Assembly: GCA_964017235.1 (NCBI GenBank) | Contig: OZ024930.1 | Location: forward strand, 155,620,221-155,684,220 | Reading direction: 5' to 3' | DNA: 64,000 bases | DNA from: Sabellastarte sp. h YS-2021 | Taxonomy: Eukaryota; Annelida; Polychaeta; Sabellida; Sabellidae | Shown here: positions 25,601 to 37,600 of the stretch, one piece after another | Position numbering within the stretch: position 1 is the first letter of the stretch | How the letters are laid out: each line of letters opens with the position of its first letter | Program-made: the position numbers and the translations under genes | Notes under the pieces: model-generated | What the model saw: only the letters and a program-made list of their open reading frames with translations | Database searches by the model: none | Told to the model about the DNA's origin: nothing

Positions 25601-28600
25601 GTGGCCCACTGGCTTTTAGGCCGGTCGATGCGTCAGTCTGACATTGGCAAGCCACTGGTAAAATTTTACTACCACTATAATATAGCATCAGCCAATCAGA
25701 TTGCAGCATGAAGTTATGTGGCCATTGTTTAACAGAAAGCAAATAATTGACAGATTGTGGGTGGATTTTAGTTAAGGGAATCCCTAATAAGTCACATGAC
25801 CAAACATAAACAATGGTGGAACAGTATCTTAGGATGACATGTTCCATAGTCAAACAATAAAATTATAATGTTCAGAAACAACTTTTCTTACTGTGAATTT
25901 CTAATGAGAATGTTATTTTTATGTCTAAAATTGTTAAATAGTTAGTTAAAAATTGTGGGCCCACTGAAATATGATTTTTAGACATACCATAATAAATAAT
26001 TTTTTACTAAGTGTCTCAATATCCCCTATTATTGCTCGCCGCCATCTTGAATAAAAAGCCACCATTGGCCCACCGTTGGCCCAACCTTGGCAGCCTGAGT
26101 TTTGGTTGGCAAGCCTTCACTGGGCCAGCGTTGGCATGGGTAATTCGGCCACTGATTGGAATATATTTCATGGGTAATTATTCCTTTCAACTTAAGAAAC
26201 TTTATATTTTATCGGACACATACATATTGCAGCTAGTGGACCAAGGGTCGTCCAGTGGTGGCTACACCTCAACCCCAATTAATAGGGTTTTGATTTAATA
26301 TATTTTTCTCCTGTATATGTTTTATGGTTTGTTTACAGGGGAAACTTTCACTTCTGTTAACTTTTCTGTGTAATTATCAGATGATTTTATTGATTAGATC
26401 TAAAATCCGGGTGGAAATTAGAAAATTCCCATCAGTGGCCCATCAATCATAGCTTATATACCACTGATATAGTTGGTGGGCTGCCAGTGGTAAATCTTGG
26501 AAGAAATTTGTGGCCCAAGAATGGGAAAAAAAGAAATATATATTAAGGCAGAGATGTGACATCTGTTATTTAAAAATGTTGGTGTCTTGGTGATATACAC
26601 ACACATACATAAAGTATCCAATTACTTTGCCGTCTGTGGGCCACCGGTAGGCCAACAGTATGTGTACCATGCAGGCAGAAGGTGGACCACTGATGGACCA
26701 CCAGTGGCAAATCTTACAATTTTTTTATGTAATAAAATTCAGAACAGCTACTTTTGGAAAGTAATTCACTTGAAACAAATGAATTTAAGCCAAGACAGCC
26801 TCTCTTCAAGATCTGTCAAAACAAATGCCGTTCAGCAGAGCTTGAGTTGTAGCCACCAGAGGACCACCATTGGTCCACCAACTAAGTATAGCTCTTACAG
26901 ATGATAGTTGCATGTGTCAGACAAAAACAAATTCTGCGATAGTTTTAGGTTGCATCAAAAAAACAAATTTATATCAAAAGGAAAAAAATGAAAATATCTT
27001 TCTTTAACCTTCACTAAAAATATATATATATATGTGCCACCAGTGGCCCACTGGCTGCCCATCATGGGTCATGTACTACTTATGTAGTGGGTGGACCATT
27101 GATGGACCACCTGTGGCAAATATATAAGCAAGTAATATATAAAGTAATAAAGTGGAGAAAAGACTGACTGAGCAAAATGAAGGAATACAGAATAAGTTTG
27201 TTAAAAAATGACATTAACTTATGTTAAGTGAAAGAAAACACACATTTTATCTAATTTTTCCCAGGATTTTACACCAGTGGGTGTAGGCTGGTACCTGAGC
27301 TACAGCCACTGACTCTGGTAGTTGGTGGGCCAACAGTGGGCCACGCAATGTATTTATATTTTGAAATAATGTGTTTTTAACATTGAATATTGTTAAATAA
27401 TATGTCAGAAAACAGTATTTGAGGTTGCTTTTGAAGTTGTTTATAATGCTTTAAAATTTTGAAAAAAATGCAGTCAGTGGGCCACCAGTGGCTCAGTGGT
27501 GGCCCACAAGCTATATTTTGCCACCCATAGCCAACGGTGGCCCACTAGCGTCTTGCTATCTGGGATGTTAAACCCAACAAATACATGTAAATAAATATGA
27601 AGATAATCAATGATGGAACTAATACAAGTAATGTTGCAATGGCATGTGAATGCCTTAATTTAATAAATTGAATTTATCAATAATGAAATCAGCAAAGCCA
27701 TGTGTTTGCATTTCAGAGCCAAAGTGAAGAATGCATCTTTCAAATTCAAAATCTTAACAAAACTGCAGAAACTGTGGATGAACATGTAGATTTGGGGCAG
27801 CACGCAGCAAAAGTAAGCTCTGTTTAAAATCTGACCATACTTTCATAGTAATTGATCTCTGTAGTAGCAAATCAACAGAATTATTGTTCAGATTTACCCA
27901 GCCATTGAATGTACATAGGATATGTACCGAATTTTAATATTTAAACGTTATATTTATAAATAATTGATCATCACGACAGATTTCCAAAAGATGTTTTGTT
28001 TTTATTTTAAAAAATATTATCATATTTCACTCTTTTATTTTGTTAGCTTGTAACATTATGAAGTAATCATATTTAAACAGATAATTTTGAGGAGTTAAAA
28101 TGTGCAATAATGACACAGGTCTGATACTATATTTATGATCACAACAAAAAGTTAGCGCGACTGATGAGTAAGTACTCTCTGACCAATAAATACTCTCGGG
28201 ATATTGCGCTTTCCATATTTCAAGAAAAATGTTATAGCTTATTATTTTTTGTCAAATTTGTGCTGCTTTTTAAGTGCCGTAAAGAACTTGTATATTGACA
28301 AGCAGCAACAACAAAGTTTATTCACCAGTGTCATATCTGTTGGAAAGCTATCACCTGTCTTGTATTGTTACAATACTTTCCTTTAGCAATGTTTAATTAA
28401 ATATCTTGGTATACTGGAATGTGATGTTTAAAGTATTATGTACAAGGATATTATGTATGATGAGGAACACTTGTAGTGTGTATTTTAACAATTTAACCTG
28501 TATGCAAATCCTTCTACCGCGGAACTTCCCTTGGTACAGTTAAATACTACTTCTCTAGTGATGGTGAAAAGGTCAAACAAACCTTTACTTTTTTTAAAGT

Positions 28601-31600
28601 TAAACGTGTTCATGCATTTCCAGGTGTATGAGACTTATAAGTATGCCCGTCAACTGATGCACTTTGACAACATACAAGACTATCTGCCTCACAAGTGGCA
28701 CATCCTGGTTCAGGTGAAGACTCTGTATTACAAGGCTTTGTGTAACTACCATGCAGCCCAGGCTGTCCTCAAATTGGATTCAGAGGCACACCCTGCAAGT
28801 AAGTACATTGGTTTCCTTAGTTAGCTGAGTCTGTTTAACTTGCACATCTTGCTAGAATTACTCTTTATTTATCTCAGAAAGTTTCTTCTAAACTGTCAGT
28901 TTCTAAGCAGAATTTTATGAATAAGAAAGAAGTCCTACAGTAGAAAAATGGTAAAATACCTGAGGAGCTTTAAATTTGTAGAGATAGTAATGACAAACTT
29001 TCTACATTAGATCTGTAAACTCAGGTAGCATCATTATTTTTTTTTATTAGTTGTGTTAAAAATATGAAAGGTATAAGAAAGTGATCCAGTAATGAGCTGA
29101 TGCTGATCCGTTTTAACAATTTTCTCATCAAAGTTGTATGAGTAAGAACAAATTCTTCAGTATAAAATTTTATAAATTTCTGACAGGTTTTAGATTGCAA
29201 AACATAAAAATGACAAACTAGATACAAAAGATGCATGAAAGTCAGATATCATTGGTATTTTATTGTTTCTCAAATCATTTTTACTGAAAATCTAGAAAGT
29301 ATGAATAACTATGGATAATGAGTCATTATTAATGATTCAGTGCACTATTAGTCAGTCAAAGATTTAGGTTTTCAATTTTCTTTCACAGTCTAAATATTGC
29401 TCATTTGACCCTTGTCTTGTATGTTCTCATCGTGTCCTCATGTAAGACAGATGTCCAGATCCAATCTCTCTGCAGCAATATCTCTAACTGTTCTCAATTG
29501 AACCTTTTCCATAATTCATTATTATTTCCAGAAACTTATGTGAGACTACAGTAACAAAGAGACATAGATTGTCGTACATAAAATTTAACATTTCATGTAT
29601 TGATAAAGTGTCATGTTTTATTTACCAACAGGAGACGAAGTATGTGACATGTTTGAGGCTTTACCACCGTCAAGATCTTCAGCCTATGTGAGCAGTGAAA
29701 ATCTGGCTGATTTTTCTGTATCTACGTATATCAAAGGAAATGATACAGAAAGAAAACATTTTGGTAAGTAGTACATCTTATGTGTATGAGGAAAACTATG
29801 TACCAAACGTTTGAAACTTATTCTAAATATAGAATACTTTGTTGTTATTGTAAAGCTTTAATTTTGATAAAATTTCATTACTCCATAGACTGATAATTAA
29901 ATTGGCGGAAAAAGGAGGGAAGGTGAAATCCATCTCTAATTATAAAAGGTTTTATGGTTGACCAGGAAATAATTGACAGAATACTCTAACAGTAACAAAC
30001 CTTTAAGGGGCTATCAACGTAACGACGAATTTCATGCAGTGCAGTAACCTTTCCTGACAGACAGCCATCTATTTTCCGTGGTGTGACAGTTTATAAACTT
30101 AAACTTATACAATTTAATAACTCTTGCTTTTTTGACTGTTGACAAATTGTTTAAAAAGAAACAAACTACTAAAAGAGTAGTTTCTTATAAAATTTTTTTA
30201 TTATATTTAATAAAATGGTGCAATAAAAATGTTTACAAAATGCAGTGAAATGCTCTAATTTTGGTCACCTCAAAAAGAGACATGCTTTATAAACGTGACA
30301 AAAAATGCAGGCAAGAGAAGATCAATACTTATGTTTAACATATGTATATGCAGGTAGTTTTCTGGGCTAACTTTTGAATGAATTCATTTTCACATTAAAA
30401 TTGGCATTTTTATATTATTGTAACTTTTTAATACACAAAGAGAACAGGTTTGCATCACTGTTACATATTTGTTAGTTAAATGCTTGTGGAGGTATTTTTT
30501 AAAAATGTAATTCATTCAAAACAATGTTCATGTATTTCTACGACTGTGGCATTCACAGTGTCCTCATATATAACTTCTAAGTATTTATTTTATGTCTCGA
30601 TAGACTGGTATATCTCTGTTGCTAAGGGAGCAATATCTGCCATTATTGATGGCTGTGGGAGAGTGTATTAATTTCTAAATTTATTTTTGAAAATCACTGG
30701 TAGATGTATCTTGAAGATAAACTTTGGAAGTGAAATTATAAGATAAATGAAAAGTAAGAAACAAATCTTGATAATATAACTGATGCAAGCAAAACAGTCC
30801 AATTATGTGTAAAAAAAAAATCCCTTGTCCTTTGAAGGTAAATAAGTGCACGTGGCTTTCTGTTTACAGTTATAAATTGCCTCATTCTTCACTCTGTAGC
30901 TGTTATATTGCATAGTATAAAATATAACCCCTCACTACAGCTTTGCAAAGCAAGCCGAAATATGTGTGTTTGTTTTCTTGTGTGTAGATTAATATATAGA
31001 TATTTGAAAATATAAGGACAGCGTGGTAAACATACTAGCCTTGCTGTGTGACGTAGTTCAACACGTTTGTAAACATTGCCACAAAGTCCGTGGTTAGCAA
31101 CGAATACTCTATGTGCTTTCTACGTAAACCACCTAGCGTGGATTACACTAACTATATATACGTCGTTACGTTGATAGCCCCTTAAGACTGCAAATTAGTT
31201 ATGTCATAAAAGGGAATTTTAAATAAAACATCATTAAGTCTTGGCCAAGTAAGAATACTGAAGTAAAATAGCAAGCAGTTCATTCTTTAATTTGTCAATT
31301 TATTTAATAACTGAGAATAAATGAGAAAGTTATATAACTGTTACTACTGATAACTGAAAATAAATGTGAAAGTTATATTCTTACTGCATTAAAGTAGTGA
31401 ATAGTTGATTCAAAGGAGATTTGGTAGGTTTTCAAATTTCCATTTCAAATGTGAGCCAATTTATGGCTGTTCTATGAATTGTATACTCTGTAGCCAAGGC
31501 CTGTTTGAGTCGTTCAGTGCTTGCCCATGAGGAGGCTTTACGAGTTCACTGCCATCATCAGAAGACCAAACGCATTCCTTACTACCATGATGTTCATCAA

Positions 31601-34600
31601 ATACTCAAGTCTGCCCATGATAGGTAAGAAAACTAGTAGATGAATAAATATGATGCAAGAGAAGCACAGCATTTTTGTTGATTAATTTCACAAAAAGGAG
31701 AAATCAAAACAGTTGATCTTGATAGTAACCCATTTAGTATTTCTACTAAACAGTCTTTACAAAACTTTCATTCTGGTGTACCTCCACACTTGTTCTCAAA
31801 GTATTTTTCCTTCTTTAAAGTTTATCCAATTTATTGTATTTAAGTTGAAATTCCTTCTGGAAGAAAATTTCACTTTTCTAAAAACTTAAATGGTTCACTG
31901 GATATTTTCCTCCTAATAGCCAGTTTCTACTTGAGGGATTGGCACAAGTTTAAATTTCATTGGTAATTAATTATGTCCACCCCACTGGGGGGTGGACATA
32001 TTATTTTTGCTTTTTCCGCCGTCCGGTGTCCAGCGTCCGGCGTCCGGCGTCCCACTTGGTTTCCAGACATTTTAGGCAACAGTTCTTATCCTATCTTTAC
32101 CAAATTTGGCATGCAGGTTTATTGGGTTAATAGCTTGTATGGGATTGCTTTTGGTGATGATAGCTCTATAGCTAACTGAGTAATAGCTACTTTGCTACTT
32201 TTGAGTAGCTCTTTGGTTTCCAGACATTTTAAGGAATGCTATTAAGCCTAGCTTTCTGAAATTTGGTATGGAGGTTCATTGGGTTAATAGCTTGTATGGG
32301 ATTGCTTTTGGGGGGAATTGCTTCATAGATGAGTGAGTAATTAATTAAATAAATGAGTAATTAGCTATTTTGAATACTGAAAAAGGCAAATGTGCTCATA
32401 TCTCCTAAACCGTGCGAGATAGAGCGATTTCGTCGAAATTTTCGACCCACAGGGTATCTAAGGAATGTACTCTTTGCAATTTTCAAAAAATTTTCCCCTC
32501 CCCAAAAATGGCGGCCATTTTGAATTTTCGAATTTTTGCCAAAAATGGCAAAACACAAATTTGCTTCTATCTCCTTAACCGTGCGAGATAGAGCGATTTC
32601 GTCGAAATTTTCGACCCACAGGGTATCTAAGGAATGTACTAATGTCAATTTTCAAAAAATTTTCCCCTCCCCAAAAATGGCGGCCATTTTGAATTTTCCA
32701 ATTTTTGCCAAAAATGGCAAAACACAAATTTGCTTCTATCTCCTTAACCGTGCGAGATAGAGCGATTTCGTCGAAATTTTCAACCCACAGGGTATCTAAG
32801 GAATGTACTCTTTGCAATTTTCAAAAGATTTTCCCCTCCCCAAAAATGGCGGCCATTTTGAATTTTCGAATTTTTGCCAAAAATGGCAAAACACAAATTT
32901 GCTTCTATCTCCTTAACCGTGCGAGATAGAGCGATTTCGTCGAAATTTTCGACCCACAGGGTATCTAAGGAATGTACTCTTTGCAATTTTCAAAAAATTT
33001 TCTCCTCCCCAAAAATGGCGGCCATTTTGAATTTTCGAATTTTTGCCAAAAATGGCAAAACACAAATTTGCTTCTATCTCCTTAACCGTGCGAGATAGAG
33101 CGATTTCGTCGAAATTTTCGACCCACAGGGTATCTAAGGAATGTACTCTTTGCAATTTTCAAAAAATTTTCCCCTCCCCAAAAATGGCGGCCATTTTGAT
33201 TTTTCGAATTTTTGCCCAAAATGGCAAAACACAAATTTCCTTCTATCTCCTTAACCGTGCAAGATAGAGCGATTTCGTCAAAATTTTCGACCCACAGGGT
33301 ATCTAAAGAATGTACTCTTTGCAATTTTCAAAAAATTTTCCCCTCCCCAAAAATGGCGGCCATTTTGATTTTTCGAATTTTTGCCAAAAATGGCAAAACA
33401 CAAATTTCCTTCTATCTCCTTAACCGTGCGAGATAGAGCGATTTCGTCGAAATTTTCGACCCACAGGGTATCTAAAGAATGTACTCTTTGCAATTTTCAA
33501 AAACATTTACCCTCCCCAAAAATGGCGGCCATTTTGAATTTTCGAATTTTTGCCCAAAATGGAAAAGACAAATTTGCTCCTATCTCCTTAACTGTGCGAC
33601 ATAGAGCGATTTCGTCGAAATTTTCGACCCACAGGGTATCTAAGGAATGTACTCTTTGCAATTTTCAAAAAATTTTCCCCTCCCCAAAAATGGCGGCCAT
33701 TTTGATTTTTCGAATTTTTGCCAAAAATAGAAAAACAGGAATTTGTTTCTATCTTCTTAACCGTGCAAGATAGAGTGATTTCGTCAAAATTTTCGACCCA
33801 ACCAATGCAAAAAGGCATGAAGCTGAAATAATTTACATCTACACTAATAAATATTTAAGCATCATTGATATATTTTACAAATGAAACAGGGTCTTGTAAG
33901 ACTACTGTACAATTTTGGCAAAAGGTTCATGGGGTGGACATTACACATGATAATGTGTGTTCTTCTATGCTATCCTGTTTCTATTCGCGTCTACTATCAA
34001 CAGGGCATCCTATTTCTAGTTATGACTGTCCAAGCTCAATAGTTGAAACAGTTAAAATAAATGTAAATTAGCATTTCTGATTGATATAGTATCTGGAATT
34101 CATAGTCAAATGAAAATACTTTTATGATCCAGAAGATTCATCTTATCCACTATTTGGATTCACCAAGCTGTTCAAAGTAACTTTTCAATTTGCTTAAAAA
34201 ATGTAGGTCTAACTTGTCAAATAATTGTACGCAAATGTAGCATTCATTGGGTTTTGATGTTCAAATAAACTAGCATAAATTGGTAGCTTTTAATTGAACA
34301 AACTGAAATGGAATGTTTCAAACACAGAATCAGTAATAGTTATTGTTTAAGTGATGGGATTTCATGCAAAGATTCATCTAATGTGCCTGTTATGCTGAAT
34401 AAAAAAATTGCCAAAATGTGAGCTAAGTTTGCAGCCAGGGAGACCAGAAGCCAAATGAAGTCATTAGGGACTCGCACTAATGTGTGGAAAAAAATCAAGC
34501 AGAAAGAAAGGGTTTTCTCACTGGTGAATTCCACATGCTGTATTAAATACCATATTACCCTACCTTTACTTAATATGTATTGTAACACAGGTGCCTTCAG

Positions 34601-37600
34601 AAGTATTCTGAACTGGATGAAGAAGATGATTTCACAGAACTCTGTAACATACCAAATATCAAAGGTAATTGCACTCTCTGTGTTTAATCCTGGGTGATTC
34701 TTCTGCTTCATGTAGAATTAGAGTAAATTTAAGTGGAATCAATGCAAGTTAAGTTACATGTTTAGGTACAAATTTTGGCACAAAGACAAGGCAAGCATAA
34801 CTAGAGCCAAATCCTGTGGAGATTAGGGGTTTTACTGTTTATAAAGAATCAACTGGTTTACTGCATACTTAGTGAAAAGTTTGTTGGTGTCAAACAGGGT
34901 ACATACTTTGACTTCCTCTTCTGAAATTGTGGGTTTGAGTGTTCAACATTATACAGTTTTTGGAACAGAAACCAGTTACCTATTTACAATGTAGAATATT
35001 AACCAACGGCCTGTAGAGTGTCTCCATATGCCTTCTATAATATCACAATAATAAGAAGAATATACAGTGGATTTAAAGAAATGTTTTGAAAGATATTGGT
35101 CACACATAAACAATAAAAATCAATCAGCACACAAACACAAATTCTCACAATAGAAATATTATGTACACACAGGAGTACAAAGCAAAGCATACTGAATCAT
35201 ACTCACATATTCATCAGTCTGTGAAATACAGACCAACTTGCCTGGAATTTTTCAGTGTTACAATTAATTTTAGCAATATATTGCTGGTCACTAAATATTC
35301 CTTTAAAGTAGGCTCTAAATCTATTCAAATTCAGTACTTTAGAATTTTTTACACTGTCAAAAATAAATATTTTAGCAGTCAGAACAATGCAATTTTTTAG
35401 GAAAAAAATCTAAATCATTTTCCAGAACACCAAATATAATCAACTGTGGATTGAGTTCAAGGTACAGACCGAAATTTTGCTGGAGCCTAGTTTTTAAGCT
35501 ATTCCAACATTCTGGTACAACAGGACATGATGTAAAAAGATGGAGAAGTGTCTCTTCAGACAAGTTGCAAAAATTACAGGAAGAAGTGGCACAAATATTT
35601 AGTTTTTTTTCAAATATGCTTTAGTTCAGAGTAATCTGTGAATAATTCTGTATTGAAACCAAACTAGATCATTTCTTTGCAAAGTTTTGAAGCAAATTTT
35701 GAATATTTTGGTCCAATCATTTTTGCTTATATCAATGTTTAAAATGTTACACCATTTATTTCTGAGAGTGTGATTATCGAACTCCTCAAGCAAAATTTTG
35801 CAGAATTGCTGACAACTTTTATTCCGATACAGAAGCAGTATTATGTATGGAGCCAAAAAAGGTCTTGCAACATCGAGCTCACTGAGATCAGTTACTTAAG
35901 AACCCTTTCAAAGATCTTTGAATTCTCAAATACTCTAAAAATTTTATTTAAGTCCGTATTGAAGCCTGATTTCCTCTAAGGTTTTTAGGTTACCGTCATT
36001 GTTAAGTAAATCGAGAGGTGTTAGAATACCTGCCTTGTACCAATGGGGTAAAATACTTGCTACATGTATATGGTAGTGGCTTACATTGCTTTGGATCTGT
36101 GTTCCTGTCTGAGTAAATATGAGCTTTTTCATCTGAATGCTTTGAAAGCAATCTATTTAAAGCACAAGTATAAATTTACATAAAATTTAATTCATCTATT
36201 AATAGTTATATTACTCTTTTTAAACAAGTTGATTATTGTATACAATATGGAAAAGAGTACTTAACATCACTAATAAATGTGTATAAATTAATGTGTTTTT
36301 TTTTGGAATGAGCAAGACTTCTGTCAAATTAATATTTTGGTCAATGAACAAAGAATCCAAGGTTATCTTGAATGAGATAATACATGTATTTGAAAAGCTT
36401 TGAAATTTGTATATATTTTCAGGGAAATCTAGTCAAACATCTCAAGCAATCGTTCCTGATCTGTCACTGTATAAAGTTAGAGATCCATTTCACACACTGG
36501 TATGTATATTTTATAATTTTCTTTGCATATGTTTGGATAGAACTTATTCATTATTGTCCTTCATTTTATTTCCATCTTATGGTTACCTAAAAAAGTACAG
36601 ATTTTAGGGCTTTGTGTGCCTTTATATATTTTTTTACTTGAATATTATTTTATTAAACATACTTTAGAATAGTCTGGTTTTTCACTTGTGCTTCATTTTA
36701 GTTTGATGTGTGCATGTCCAGAGATTTTTAAAGGATATATGTAATGGCTATTTTCTGCTTCCAACATACATGCCTTACATTGTCCACTCACTGTATTCTG
36801 TGCTAAGAACTACAATGGAATACACTTGGAATACAATGGAATCACAGCACTGGATATTTTCTTTGCAAAACATTGCCTTTGTATTCTCATTTAAATGTTT
36901 CACTGTCTCACTTATTTTAGGGTCTGTTGGCTGTTTTCAGCACTATTCTTGTTTACACTTACTTTGAGGTCCGTTGGCTGGTTTTATCTCTACCAAGCAC
37001 AAAACTTGCGTGCACGTATTTCAGGATTCATTGAATGATATCTCTGCCAAGCACTATACTCTTATACACTTATTGCAGGGTCCATTGGCTGATATTTATG
37101 CCAAGCACTATTATACTTGTACGCGTTATTTCATGGTCCCTTACCCGTTTTCTATACAAAGGGCTATACTTTTATGCACTTATTTAAGGTCCTCTGGCTG
37201 TTACTGTCCCAAGCACTATGCTTTTATGCACTAATTTCAGAGCCCTCTGGCCATTTCTTTTGCCAAGCAGTATACTGTTATGCACTAATTTCTGGTCCTC
37301 TGGCCATTTCCTTTGCCATACACTATACTTTTATACACTTATTGCAGGGTCCTCTGGCCATTTTCTGCGCCAAGCACTACTGGACGGAACCTCATAGAGT
37401 GGAATTACACAAGAAGGAAGGCCAGGAGTTTGGCTTTAGTGTGAGAGGAGAAGCTCCTGTACTTGTGGCTGAAGTGGACCAGGGCAGCATTGCACAGGTA
37501 AGGACACATAAGTTTTCTATTAGAGTTCTTCTACTTAACAAGCGATTCCTGAAAATTTAATGAAAAACTCTTCTGGAATTTGAATGTTTTTTTTGCGCCT

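Noticed and set aside
28150..28210. CTGATGAG box between GCGC arms, resembling a hammerhead ribozyme core
   Set aside because: No matching stem II followed by GAAA is found, so the catalytic core is incomplete.
32536..33773. Overlapping 74-80 codon frames on both strands
   Set aside because: Produced by the 169-bp satellite, which happens to lack stops. Both strands are open with the same period.
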